Assembly: GCF_003289955.1 (NCBI RefSeq)
Contig: NZ_QLZR01000006.1
Location: 62,001-126,000 of the forward strand
Length of the DNA stretch: 64,000 nt
Reading direction: 5' to 3'
From: Planococcus halotolerans
GTDB lineage: Bacteria > Bacillota > Bacilli > Bacillales_A > Planococcaceae
Translations under genes and position numbers: made by a program
The notes under the pieces: model-generated
Databases searched by the model: none
What the model was told of the DNA's origin: nothing
What the model saw: only the letters and a program-made list of their open reading frames with translations
Part shown: piece by piece, positions 26,024 to 34,486 of the stretch
How positions within the stretch are numbered: the first letter of the stretch is position 1
How the letters are laid out: each line of letters opens with the position of its first letter

Positions 26024-26067
26024 AGAGCCTGCACCCGAAAAGCAATTGCTTTTCGGGTGCAGGCTCT
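26024..26067 (-). terminator. 44-bp perfect palindrome, terminator of the DCC gene
   Basis: 22-bp arms with no unpaired centre (AAGCAA/TTGCTT), followed by a weak T-rich run on the minus strand. Confidence 0.75.
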
Positions 26068-26073
26068 CATTTT

Positions 26074-26472
26074 CTACTTGTCCAAAAATCGTTTGCGTAT
26101 ATGGGGGGGCGGCAACATACAACTGTTCAGTTTACCAAATACTTTATACCGGTTATTGGCGATAATATCATAAGCGCCATCACGAATTGCTGCTGGAAAC
26201 GGTCGAAGATGGTATGCCAATTTCCATAAGCCAGTCAAATGATGTGAAATTCGGAGTGCCCCTTCAGACTTAACATAGGCTTTCCCATCTTCTATAAGTA
26301 CAAGGCTATCGACATCTTCCGGAATATTATGTTCACGTGCCAGCTTTTCGCCAATTTCACTTTGCAGCGATGCAAATTGGAAGTAGCCTGCCGGATCGTG
26401 ATTAATAATGAATTGGACACTCGAATCGCAAAAATTGCAATCGCCGTCAAACAGCACTATTGCATGATCCAT
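26074..26472 (-). CDS. DCC-family thiol-disulphide oxidoreductase
   Basis: 132 aa. The hallmark FDGDCNFC (DxxCxxC) lies at residues 8-15, followed by IINHDP and FQFASLQS. The DCC family has a thioredoxin-like fold; its partner is unknown. The ATG at 26472 follows GAGGAGG, so the 36-codon upstream extension is rejected. Confidence 0.88.
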   Translation of the reverse strand: MDHAIVLFDGDCNFCDSSVQFIINHDPAGYFQFASLQSEIGEKLAREHNIPEDVDSLVLIEDGKAYVKSEGALRISHHLTGLWKLAYHLRPFPAAIRDGAYDIIANNRYKVFGKLNSCMLPPPHIRKRFLDK

Positions 26473-26537
26473 TGTATTTTCCTCCTCTGCAAAACGTCTT
26501 AACCATATAAATAGCCTTTCTCGTTTCTTCCTAAACA

Positions 26538-26888
26538 CTAAGGCTTCGCTACAGTTCCCTGATGGAAAAATAACTTCCATCCATTCTCCCGTTTTTTCCA
26601 GACAGAACTGCGGTTTGTGTTTTTGCCGGTTGTTTTATTTTCGATGCGATAAGTCGTCAGAACCGCCTCTTTGCCAAGTTGATGTATTTTAAATTCAGAA
26701 AGCTCCATATGGTCAGGACTTAATGGATGGTCGCCATCGTATTCCCATCTTTGGATTATCCCGCCGCTGCTGCCGAACTCGTAAAATTCATCATCCAGCA
26801 CTTCCGCCAGCTTAACTTTCGATGTTCGCACATCCGGCGAAATATGCCGGCATTCCAATTCATAGATTTCACGTTTCAAATCATTCAC
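26538..26888 (-). CDS. DUF4440/SnoaL-like protein
   Basis: 116 aa, NTF2-like fold: an N-terminal helix LKREIYELECRH, then LDDEFYEFGSSGGIIQRW and a final SSVWKKRENGWKLFFHQGT, the usual closing strand pair of DUF4440 proteins. The function is unknown. It starts at GTG 26888 behind GGGGGGAT. A perfect 20-bp palindrome lies 16 bases upstream of the start. Confidence 0.72.
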   Translation of the reverse strand: MNDLKREIYELECRHISPDVRTSKVKLAEVLDDEFYEFGSSGGIIQRWEYDGDHPLSPDHMELSEFKIHQLGKEAVLTTYRIENKTTGKNTNRSSVWKKRENGWKLFFHQGTVAKP

Positions 26889-26904
26889 TATGGATCCCCC
26901 CTGT

Positions 26905-26924
26905 GATATTTCCCGGGAAATATC
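26905..26924. promoter_or_regulatory. Perfect 20-bp palindrome upstream of the DUF4440 gene
   Basis: GATATTTCCC and its exact inverse GGGAAATATC, between a TATA-rich stretch (26934-26941) and the start codon. An operator is possible; the regulator is unknown. Confidence 0.5.
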
Positions 26925-26970
26925 TAATTCCCTTATATAAATAAACAATACCCTTTATTGATGGAATAAG

Positions 26971-27005
26971 AAATGCCCCGGTCACATTTGACCGGAGCAT
27001 TTTTT
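26971..27005 (-). terminator. Terminator of the DksA-like gene
   Basis: Stem AAATGC-CCGGTCA with TGACCGG-GCATTT, one internal mismatch. Confidence 0.8.
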
Positions 27006-27552
27006 AATCTTTATCGTTTTCATTTTCACCATCGTAAAAGTCACCCATTTGCTCATCGTCACCCGGCTGATCCTGTGGTCCATCAGAAGAGCCGAAATCT
27101 TCAACATCTTCAAAGCTGTTATTGAAGTCACGGACTCTTCCGTCCTCTTTTTCGACCGGTTGATCAGTTGATCCTTGCAGCACTTCCTCTTCGACAGGGC
27201 GGCTTTCCATATCAAGTTCTTCATCCGCGTGGTCTATACAGGTCAATGCAGTAGGAAGGGCTTCCATCCGCTCAAACGGTATTTCTTTTCCGCAAACAGC
27301 ACATTTTCCGTATGTTCCTTCTTCCATCGCTGCCAGAGCAGCTTTGATATCATCTATTTCCTCTTCTTTAAACTGCGTCAATGCCATCCCTCTTTCCTGG
27401 TCGAAGAGATCCGTCGCATTATCCGCTGGATGATTATCATAATTTGAGAGTTCCGTTCTTTCGAACTCCTCTGTATGCTCTACACGATCTTCCAAAGTCT
27501 CTAATTGGTCAGTCAATTGTTTCTTCAATTGTTTCATTTGTTGATCAGTCAT
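27004..27552 (-). CDS. TraR/DksA-type zinc finger protein (YteA-like)
   Basis: 182 aa. The N-terminal coiled-coil-like helices (1-75) contain DNATDLFDQERGMAL, followed by a DksA/TraR zinc finger (CAVCGKEIPFERMEALP then TCIDH, about residues 84-108). The last ligand is His, so the site is Cys3His-like. The tail is acidic (about 110-182). Bacillus YteA/YocK are relatives, with unclear RNA-polymerase-related roles. The ATG follows GAGGAGG. Confidence 0.85.
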   Translation of the reverse strand: MTDQQMKQLKKQLTDQLETLEDRVEHTEEFERTELSNYDNHPADNATDLFDQERGMALTQFKEEEIDDIKAALAAMEEGTYGKCAVCGKEIPFERMEALPTALTCIDHADEELDMESRPVEEEVLQGSTDQPVEKEDGRVRDFNNSFEDVEDFGSSDGPQDQPGDDEQMGDFYDGENENDKD

Positions 27553-27619
27553 GCCGATTCCTCCTCAAAAACTACTTGTTCTGTATATTTCCTAATTGAG
27601 AGAAATCAAACCTGTCTGC

Positions 27620-28561
27620 CTAATCATCAAAGCGTTCAAGTAAACTCAGCAAGTATTCGTCAAGACGGTGGCGGATCAGTTCATCAGACAAGCCTGTCAT
27701 GCCAAGTGCTGTCCATCCTCTGTATACTTTTGGCGGACCATCCAATGTATCCGTTAAAGACAACAAATCCCAGTAAGGGTCGTATCGAAAACTGTCATCT
27801 GCATATTTGATATATGCTTCCAGAAACTTATCTGCTGCGGAGAGGCCGTATAATTGGGTCAAATTCACCCGGCAATGGCCAATATCCACTCCCACAGGAC
27901 CGCGGCAGGCATTCACCCAATCCACAATACCGGTTATCTTCCCATCCTGCCAAAGGATATTACCCGGATGATAGTCGCGGTGTATAAAACAAAAATCTGC
28001 CTGCGGACGGACTCCTGCTACAATATAAAACGCACGCATCCAATCATCCTGAAACTTAGACCACAACGGTTTCTCCAACCTTAACGCATCGTTATAGGAA
28101 AAATACTCATATTCGAAGTTTTCGGCTTTCTGCTGATGAATCCTGGTTAAACATTCAGCCATCTTATCCAGCCAATCATCCATGTCAGAAGGCTGAAAAA
28201 TAGTGTCTCCCGGCAATTTGGTCATCAACACTGCAGGCATTCCACACTTCTCCCCAGTCTCATCAAAGGCGATCACTTCCGGAGAAGGCATTATAGTTGA
28301 AGCTGCTTGCTGCAGACTTTCAGATTCATGTCTGGCCAAATCCGGTTCCATCGCCAACCAGTCTTCTTTGTGAAAGAGCCGAAGGATTAAATTTTCTTGT
28401 TGTCCTTTTTCTTTAAAAGGTATTTCAAAAACAAGCGAAGAAGTGCCCCCTTGCAACTTCTTTATCCCAGCTGTTTCCACTGGATTTTTAATAATTGCTT
28501 CCACCCATCCAATACTTTCCGGAGTCGGTTGACTTAAATTTTGGATATCGATAAACCTCAC
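27620..28561 (-). CDS. APH-fold phosphotransferase (aminoglycoside/choline kinase family)
   Basis: 313 aa, protein-kinase-like fold. The catalytic loop HRDYHPGNILW and the metal site GIVDWVNACRGP (about residues 195-224) are intact. The family includes aminoglycoside phosphotransferases, homoserine kinases and small-molecule kinases; nothing here shows antibiotic resistance. The GTG start has no strong ribosome binding site and no ATG lies near, so the start is uncertain. Confidence 0.8.
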   Translation of the reverse strand: MRFIDIQNLSQPTPESIGWVEAIIKNPVETAGIKKLQGGTSSLVFEIPFKEKGQQENLILRLFHKEDWLAMEPDLARHESESLQQAASTIMPSPEVIAFDETGEKCGMPAVLMTKLPGDTIFQPSDMDDWLDKMAECLTRIHQQKAENFEYEYFSYNDALRLEKPLWSKFQDDWMRAFYIVAGVRPQADFCFIHRDYHPGNILWQDGKITGIVDWVNACRGPVGVDIGHCRVNLTQLYGLSAADKFLEAYIKYADDSFRYDPYWDLLSLTDTLDGPPKVYRGWTALGMTGLSDELIRHRLDEYLLSLLERFDD

Positions 28562-28762
28562 CGCTTTCTCACTGCCGAAGTTGATATTTTTTCTCCATTT
28601 TATCTTATACTACATTAATCCAGACTTCATTTCTCAGCCATTGCCATGTGCACCAGCGTTTATACAAGGGCCGTGCGGGTATGCTTTTTATATACAGTAA
28701 AAACGGACGAAAACTTCCGGTTTTTCAGCCAGACGCTATAAATAGAAGGAGGCCCCTGATTT

Positions 28763-30070
28763 ATGAAAGTAAAAAAACCGATTCCAAAAGCAAAAGAGTT
28801 CGACAGCACGATGGCTTTAATCAATGAAGGCTTCAATTTCCTGCCAAACCGCCGCAAAGAATTGGGCTCAGATATTTTCGAGGCACGTTTATTGGGTAAA
28901 AAATCTCTTTGCATCGCTGGTGAAGAAGCGGCTGCAGTTTTTTATGACAATAAATATTTTAAGCGTGCGGGTGCCGCGCCAAAACCACTGAAGAAGACTT
29001 TACTCGGAGAAGGTGGGCTGCATGGGCGCGACGGCGAAGACCACCATCATCAGAAGCGCATGTTCTTGTCGATGATGACGCCCGAAAGGCTGGAAGACAT
29101 GAAGCGGATGGCGATAGAAGAACTGGACAAAAAAGCTTCTCAATGGGAATCCATGGATGAAGTACTGCTGCTCGATGAAATTGAAGAAGTGCTGTCGCGG
29201 TCTGTCATGAATTGGGCAGGCCTGCCATTAAAAGAAAGCGAAGTGAAGCAGCGGACGCAGGAACTTGTGGCAATGGTGGATTCTTTTGGCGGCTCCCTCA
29301 CCCGTTTTAAAGAAGGGGCAGAAGCCCGCAAAAGCCACGAAGCATGGCTGAAGGAAATCATCAGCGATATTCGGGAAGGCGTCTATTCTCCTCCGTCCCA
29401 TACGGCCGCCTATATTGTAGCGATGCAGAAAAGCCCGGAAGGAAAGTTATTGAATCTGGATGTTGCTGCGGTCGATTTGAATAATGCCTACAGACCGATA
29501 ATTGCAGCCGCCTACCTGATTGTTTTCGGAGTTTTGGCCATCCACGAGTACCCTGAAATGAAACCGAAATTGCAAGCCGATAAAAATAACTTCAGTAAAC
29601 TATTTGCACAAGAAGTGCGTCGCTATTATCCATTTGCTCCAGCAATGGCGGCAAAAGCGAACCGCGATTTCATCTGGCACGGTTATCATGTAAAAGAAGA
29701 TATGCTGGTTGTTCTGGATCTTTTCGGAACGAACCGCCATCCGGATCATTGGGAAAACGCCGATGAATTTATACCGGAACGCTTTGCAAACTGGAAAGGC
29801 AGCCCCTTCGCTTTCGTCCCGCAGGGAGGCGGCGATTTCCATGCCGGCCACCGCTGCGCAGGCGAGTGGATGACGGTTATGGTCATGCAGGCGTTCTTTA
29901 AGTATCTAACGGAAAATATTACTTACACCGTTCCTGAACAGGACTTGAGTTACGATATGGCGCGGATGCCGACGATGCCGAAAAGCCGGTTCATCATCAG
30001 CAATGTCCAGAAAATTCGCCAGTCGCCTGACAATATCATTAATCATCGGCACAGTCAGACAGTGATGTAA
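28763..30070 (+). CDS. CYP152-family cytochrome P450 (fatty-acid peroxygenase or decarboxylase)
   Basis: 435 aa. The haem-ligand loop is PQGGGDFHAGHRCAGEW with Cys365, and the I-helix has Arg244-Pro245, the pair that binds the fatty-acid carboxylate in peroxide-using CYP152 enzymes (Arg242-Pro243 in Bacillus P450-BSbeta). Such enzymes hydroxylate fatty acids with H2O2 without a reductase. His87 (GLHGRDG) falls where BSbeta has Gln85 and the alkene-forming OleT has His85, so decarboxylation to terminal alkenes is possible. The residue at the Phe79 position is Leu81. AAGGAGG precedes the ATG. Confidence 0.9.
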   Translation: MKVKKPIPKAKEFDSTMALINEGFNFLPNRRKELGSDIFEARLLGKKSLCIAGEEAAAVFYDNKYFKRAGAAPKPLKKTLLGEGGLHGRDGEDHHHQKRMFLSMMTPERLEDMKRMAIEELDKKASQWESMDEVLLLDEIEEVLSRSVMNWAGLPLKESEVKQRTQELVAMVDSFGGSLTRFKEGAEARKSHEAWLKEIISDIREGVYSPPSHTAAYIVAMQKSPEGKLLNLDVAAVDLNNAYRPIIAAAYLIVFGVLAIHEYPEMKPKLQADKNNFSKLFAQEVRRYYPFAPAMAAKANRDFIWHGYHVKEDMLVVLDLFGTNRHPDHWENADEFIPERFANWKGSPFAFVPQGGGDFHAGHRCAGEWMTVMVMQAFFKYLTENITYTVPEQDLSYDMARMPTMPKSRFIISNVQKIRQSPDNIINHRHSQTVM

Positions 30071-30102
30071 AAAACGAAATTACCCTGCCATCACTATATT
30101 AA

Positions 30103-30130
30103 AAAAAAGCCCTTTTCCAAGGGCTTTTTT
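30103..30130. terminator. Bidirectional terminator
   Basis: AAGCCCTT arm with AAGGGCTT arm, 4-base loop, long A and T runs on the sides. Confidence 0.88.
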
Positions 30131-30167
30131 CTATTGTTTCCCCCAAAACCCAAACTATCACCTATAG

Positions 30168-31070
30168 TTATACTTTTAATTCATGATGATCAAAACCAGG
30201 TTTCTCGATTTGAATCGTTGTATGTTCTATTTTGCAGTTTTCACTGATCAGAGCTATAGCTTCTTTTAAAACTTCCTGCTCCTTTGCTTTTTCCTCAATA
30301 TCCATATGGCAGGTCAGCAAATCCATGCCGGAAGTGATGGTCCAAACATGGAGATCGTGGACATCCAGCACTCCATCAATATCCATCAGCACCTTTTTAA
30401 CTTCTGCTACATTGACGGTGACAGGCGAACCTTCCATCAATATATGTATGCTGCTCTGTAATACGCCCCAGGCACTTCTCAAAATCAATAAAGCCACCAA
30501 TACGGAAATCAACGGATCCGCAATGGTCCAATCGAATAAAAGAATAAGCACACCGGCAATAATTGCACCGACTGAACCCAGTGCATCCCCAATTACATGG
30601 AGGTAGGCACTTTTCATATTCAGATTGCCCTTCACATCCGCTTTTCTATTGATCACCCAGGCACTCAGGATATTTGCCGCCAGTCCAATGCCTGCAATTG
30701 CAAGCATCCATCCGCCCATCACTTCCGGCGGGTTATTAAAACGTTCAACTGCTTCATATATGATAAAACCGGCCATAAGAAAAAGTGTAATTCCATTAAA
30801 AAATGCGGCAATGATTTCAAAACGGTAATAACCATAAGTTTTGTTGGCAGAAGCCGCTTTGCCTGCAAACCAAATAGCGCCGAGGCTCAATAGAAGTGAT
30901 ACGGCATCTGACAGCATATGCCCGCTGTCTGCAATAAGTGCCAGGCTGTTTGTAAAGAGGCCGCCGAAAAACTCCAAAAGCATGATGGAAAACGTAATGA
31001 CCAAAGCCAGAATCAATGCTTTTTTATTGCCGCTCCGCGCCGTTTCAAAATGATTGTGATCATGTCCCAT
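30168..31070 (-). CDS. czcD: Cation diffusion facilitator, CzcD type
   Basis: 300 aa with six hydrophobic helices and a C-terminal cytoplasmic domain. The N-terminus is His-rich (GHDHNH), and the zinc site motifs SGHMLSD and HVIGDALGS are present in helices II and V. It exports Zn(II), Co(II) or related metals in exchange for protons. ATG 31070 is chosen by GGGAGGC; eleven in-frame codons upstream are excluded. Confidence 0.9.
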   Translation of the reverse strand: MGHDHNHFETARSGNKKALILALVITFSIMLLEFFGGLFTNSLALIADSGHMLSDAVSLLLSLGAIWFAGKAASANKTYGYYRFEIIAAFFNGITLFLMAGFIIYEAVERFNNPPEVMGGWMLAIAGIGLAANILSAWVINRKADVKGNLNMKSAYLHVIGDALGSVGAIIAGVLILLFDWTIADPLISVLVALLILRSAWGVLQSSIHILMEGSPVTVNVAEVKKVLMDIDGVLDVHDLHVWTITSGMDLLTCHMDIEEKAKEQEVLKEAIALISENCKIEHTTIQIEKPGFDHHELKV

Positions 31071-31120
31071 TTCAAGTTGCCTCCCTTCCTGCTTTATCGC
31101 CATTTTAGCAAAAAAGGTGA

Positions 31121-31149
31121 TTGACAGCGAACTCCGGTTCTTATACGAT
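31121..31149 (+). promoter_or_regulatory. Promoter of the queuosine operon
   Basis: Perfect -35 TTGACA (31121-31126), 17-base spacer, -10 TACGAT (31144-31149), 32 bases before the riboswitch. Confidence 0.75.
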
Positions 31150-31180
31150 AGGTAAGGAAATTAAATAACCCGGTGACGGG

Positions 31181-31215
31181 AGAGGTTCATAGCATTTCAC
31201 CCTCTATAAAAAACT
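31181..31215 (+). ncRNA. preQ1-I riboswitch aptamer
   Basis: AGAGG (31181-31185) pairs with CCTCT (31201-31205); GTTC-TAGC-type loop, ACCCTCT and the A-rich tail ATAAAAAACTA match the class I preQ1 consensus. It controls queF and the transporter behind it. Confidence 0.95.
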
Positions 31216-31231
31216 ATGGATTTTGAAACTC

Positions 31232-31266
31232 AGCCAAATCCACATGCGATTTGGCTTTTTCTTTTT
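31232..31266 (+). terminator. Riboswitch expression-platform terminator
   Basis: 9-bp stem AGCCAAATC with GATTTGGCT, then T5-C-T5. It lies 17 bases after the aptamer. CCTCTCCCG at 31281-31289 is exactly complementary to 31177-31185. Confidence 0.85.
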
Positions 31267-31316
31267 CCCTTTTTTTATAGCCTCTCCCGAAACTGCATTT
31301 GAGGAGGCTTTTTTTA

Positions 31317-31811
31317 ATGGCAGGAAGAAACGAAGACACATTGGATCATTTAACGTTGCTCGGCAATCAGGACACAAAATATAAATACGAATATGCTCCG
31401 GAAGTTTTGGAAGCGATCGATAATATGCATACCCGCGATTATTTCGTGAAATTCAATAATCCGGAATTCACTTCACTTTGTCCGCAGACCGGCCAGCCGG
31501 ATTTTGCAACGATTTACCTAAGCTTTATTCCCGATAAGAAATTGGTGGAAAGTAAATCGCTGAAGTTGTATTTCTTCAGTTTCCGCAATCACGGAGATTT
31601 CCATGAAGACGTGGTCAATATCATCATGAATGACTTAATCGATTTGCTTGATCCCCGCTATATCGAAGTTTGGGGCAAATTCACTCCCCGCGGCGGATTG
31701 TCGATTGACCCTTATACCAATTACGGCAAACCAGGAACAAAATACGAAGAAATGGCATCGTACCGGATGATGAATCACGACATGAATCCTGAAACGATAA
31801 CCAATCGATAA
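31317..31811 (+). CDS. queF: NADPH-dependent 7-cyano-7-deazaguanine reductase
   Basis: 164 aa, unimodular QueF. The nucleophilic Cys55 ([10 protein letters not shown]), the QueF motif ESKSLKLY (78-85) and [10 protein letters not shown] are all present. It reduces preQ0 to preQ1 in queuosine synthesis in the cytoplasm. The ATG at 31317 has GAGGAGG upstream; the in-frame ATG at 31299 lies before that site. The gene is under the preQ1 riboswitch, so the end product represses it. Confidence 0.96.
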   Translation: MAGRNEDTLDHLTLLGNQDTKYKYEYAPEVLEAIDNMHTRDYFVKFNNPEFTSLCPQTGQPDFATIYLSFIPDKKLVESKSLKLYFFSFRNHGDFHEDVVNIIMNDLIDLLDPRYIEVWGKFTPRGGLSIDPYTNYGKPGTKYEEMASYRMMNHDMNPETITNR

Positions 31812-31823
31812 GGGGGAATATCC

Positions 31824-32453
31824 ATGTTGCTTTATTTGAACGGCGCGTTTGTCGGCTTACTGATCCTTTCCAATATCCTGGCGGTGAAATTATTCAGCAT
31901 CGGGGAGTGGATGGTGCTGCCGGCTGCAGTCATCGTATATGTTTTCACTTTCCCAATTACAGATACGATTGCGGAAGTATACGGTAAAGAAGCGGCAAGA
32001 AAAACCGTTTTTGCCGGTTTCATCACTCAATTGGCGGCTCTGGCTTTCATCTTCTTCGCCATCCATCTGCCGGCTGCTCCATTTTTCGGCGACCAGTCGT
32101 CATTCGAATCAATTTTTTCAGCAGGCTTCCGTGTGACTTTAGCCAGCCTGGTTTCTTATTTCATCAGCCAAAACCTGGACGTTACAATTTTCCACAAATT
32201 AAAAGAGCGCCACGGCGAATCCAAATTATGGATCCGCAATAACGCTTCTACGATGGTGAGCCAGCTTGCCGATACAACTATTTTCATCACGATTGCATTT
32301 GCGGGAACGATGCCTGCCGGCGCTTTGATCGGCATGATTGTCACGCAATACCTGTTCAAGTGGATCGTGGCAACTGCAGATACACCGCTTGTCTATCTGC
32401 TCGTCAAATTATGCCGCCGCGAACAAGTTTCCGGCAAGGCGATTTATAGTTAA
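31824..32453 (+). CDS. yhhQ: Queuosine precursor transporter (YhhQ/VUT family)
   Basis: 209 aa with about 6 hydrophobic helices, ILSNILAVKLFSIG at the N-terminus and FPITDTIAEVYGKEAARK, the family signature of the queuosine-precursor ECF-like carriers. It would import preQ0 or preQ1. It starts 12 bases after queF behind GGGGGAA, so synthesis and uptake of the precursor share one riboswitch. Confidence 0.92.
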   Translation: MLLYLNGAFVGLLILSNILAVKLFSIGEWMVLPAAVIVYVFTFPITDTIAEVYGKEAARKTVFAGFITQLAALAFIFFAIHLPAAPFFGDQSSFESIFSAGFRVTLASLVSYFISQNLDVTIFHKLKERHGESKLWIRNNASTMVSQLADTTIFITIAFAGTMPAGALIGMIVTQYLFKWIVATADTPLVYLLVKLCRREQVSGKAIYS

Positions 32454-32457
32454 TGCG

Positions 32458-32488
32458 AAAAGGAGAGCTTATGCAGCCCTCCTTTTTT
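32458..32488. terminator. Terminator of queF-yhhQ
   Basis: AAAAGGAG arm with CTCCTTTT arm and T-run on the plus strand, facing the convergent phosphatase gene. Confidence 0.8.
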
Positions 32489-32516
32489 CTAATGCAAATA
32501 TATTCTTAGTTCCTCA

Positions 32517-33350
32517 TTAAGCTTTCGCTTTTGAGGTTTTTTCCTTTGGCCGCAAAGCCTGTTTATTTCTTGCCAGCACCAGATCAGCCACGATTGGCAA
32601 ATGATCAGAAATATCGGTAGAGATTGTTGCAGTTTGCGCGACTTCCATCTCTGGTCCGAAGAAAATATAATCGATGCGGGTGACGGGCTTCAAATCCACA
32701 CCCGTCGAGCTGTATGAATGCGGAGCTGGATACGTATACGCGTCGCCTCTCTTCATTTTCAGAAAAGCATCCGTGAAATGCCGGTTCATTTTACTAATTG
32801 GTGAATAGAACGGAGGAGCATTGAAATCTCCCATTACGATGCACGGAAATTTACTCTTTTGAGTCAACGACAAAATCTCGTCGACGCTGAGTTTCAGTTC
32901 TTCGTCTTTCAATGAAAGATGGGCATTGAATACATTAATGGCCATATCATCAATTTCGATGACAGCTTCCAGGACTCCGCGCTGCTCATCATTGCCGTAC
33001 CATTGTTTTACTGGAGTCATATGATGATTTTTACTGTATGTTATGGGATATTTACTTAAAATTGCGTTGCCGTACTGCTGGTTCGGCATCCCTTCCCGAT
33101 CTGGTGCATAATCCAGGTTCGCACCATATGCGGTGTACATTCCAAGCCGGTTCCCCAGCCATTCCACCTGATCCATAAACTGACTCCGTTCCCCGAAGAA
33201 ACGATCGACTTCCTGTAAGCCAATGACAGTTGCACAGGAATCTTCAATAACAGTAGCCGTCCTCTCAAGATCCGTAATTCCATCCATACCTAAACCATGG
33301 GCGATGTTAAACGACATGACTTTGACAATCGGCGGTTTCCTGTTTTTCAT
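32517..33350 (-). CDS. Endonuclease/exonuclease/phosphatase family protein 1
   Basis: 277 aa. EEP-fold motifs: MSFNIAHGLG (N-terminal Asn), GLQEVDR (catalytic Glu), MGDFNAPP and SDHLPIVADL (catalytic His). The family covers nucleases, lipid phosphatases and sphingomyelinases, and the substrate cannot be set. No signal peptide. It is a paralogue of the next upstream gene, with 124 bases between them and the same strand. AAGGAGAG precedes the ATG. Confidence 0.85.
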   Translation of the reverse strand: MKNRKPPIVKVMSFNIAHGLGMDGITDLERTATVIEDSCATVIGLQEVDRFFGERSQFMDQVEWLGNRLGMYTAYGANLDYAPDREGMPNQQYGNAILSKYPITYSKNHHMTPVKQWYGNDEQRGVLEAVIEIDDMAINVFNAHLSLKDEELKLSVDEILSLTQKSKFPCIVMGDFNAPPFYSPISKMNRHFTDAFLKMKRGDAYTYPAPHSYSSTGVDLKPVTRIDYIFFGPEMEVAQTATISTDISDHLPIVADLVLARNKQALRPKEKTSKAKA

Positions 33351-33474
33351 GCTTCGCTCTCCTTTTTGGTGAACAAACTTAGTTTGCTGACTAAATATAA
33401 TTGACTTCGAATACAGTATAGCAAGTGACAGAAAAAATTACTGTATCAGCTGTGTAAAGGTTTGTAAAGAATTG

Positions 33475-34230
33475 TTAACCTTCGGGGTTGAGTTCCAACA
33501 CTGCAAGGACAGGTCTATGATCGGAAGCTTCTGTATCGATGGTTTCTGCTTCAAGCACTTGCCAGTGCCTGCTGTAGAAAATAAAATCGATTTTTTGGCC
33601 ATGGTCACCCTCTTTTTTATAAGTTTCCGGATGCGAAGCAGGCGCTCCAAAGACATTATCAAGTTCTTCTTCTATTCGTTTCATATGCGGACTGTTCGGT
33701 TCTGCGTTGAAGTCTCCTGTCAACACTGCCGGCAGATCCTGATTTCTGATGATGCTCAGCAATTCTTCGATATTGCGTTCAAGCTGTTTTTCATTCAAAG
33801 ACAAATGCGTGCTGAAAAAGGCGATTGAGTCCTCATTTATTTCTATGGTCGCTTCCAGCAAACCTCTTTGTTCACTTTCAGGTCCTTCTTCCAGTTTCTC
33901 CAGTAAATGATTTTGGTATTTCCTGATCGGATAACGGCTCAATATCGCGTTGCCGTAAGCTTGCATCGGCCATTTGGCATCAGCCGGATGCGCAGTCAAA
34001 TTCGGTCCGAACGCCACATGCATATCCAGCCTCTTTGACAGCCACTTAACCTGATCGGTGAAATCGGTCCGTTCCGAGAAATTCTGGTCCACTTCCTGGA
34101 GCCCCGCAATATCCACTTCCGCATTTTCAATGACCGAGGCCGTAAGCTCGAGATCGAGGCGGCCATCTATCGTCAAACCTGAAGAAATATTAAAACTCAT
34201 TATTCTGAGCGTTGAATCCGTAGCAGTCAT
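33475..34230 (-). CDS. Endonuclease/exonuclease/phosphatase family protein 2
   Basis: 251 aa with the same motif set as its neighbour: MSFNISSGLT, GLQEVDQNF, TGDFNAEP and SDHRPVLAVL. Shared stretches outside the catalytic motifs (FxDQVxWL, YGNAILSxYPI, EQRGxLEA) show the two genes arose by tandem duplication. Cytoplasmic as predicted. GGGGAGG precedes the ATG. The 479-base gap upstream contains the 21-bp repeat array. Confidence 0.85.
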   Translation of the reverse strand: MTATDSTLRIMSFNISSGLTIDGRLDLELTASVIENAEVDIAGLQEVDQNFSERTDFTDQVKWLSKRLDMHVAFGPNLTAHPADAKWPMQAYGNAILSRYPIRKYQNHLLEKLEEGPESEQRGLLEATIEINEDSIAFFSTHLSLNEKQLERNIEELLSIIRNQDLPAVLTGDFNAEPNSPHMKRIEEELDNVFGAPASHPETYKKEGDHGQKIDFIFYSRHWQVLEAETIDTEASDHRPVLAVLELNPEG

Positions 34231-34486
34231 TTAGGCGGCCTCCCCTTTTTATCAGCTTTTCCCTGTCAACATTATATGAAACTAGCGGTGGAAATATATT
34301 TCAAATTTATACAACAAAAAATTACGATTGCTGAATCGGTTGATTTTTTTCGTTTTATTGCCGAGATATCCTATGATTCAAAAAAATAATTCACAGTTGA
34401 TTGGATGTACTGTCTGCTGCGAATGAAATACCGTCCATTCCATTTTTAAAATTGGTTACTATAAATTAAAAACCCCATTATTTGGG

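Noticed and set aside
27620..28561. Aminoglycoside resistance gene
   Set aside because: Only the general APH kinase motifs are present. The family is broad and no close match to a known resistance enzyme is recognisable.
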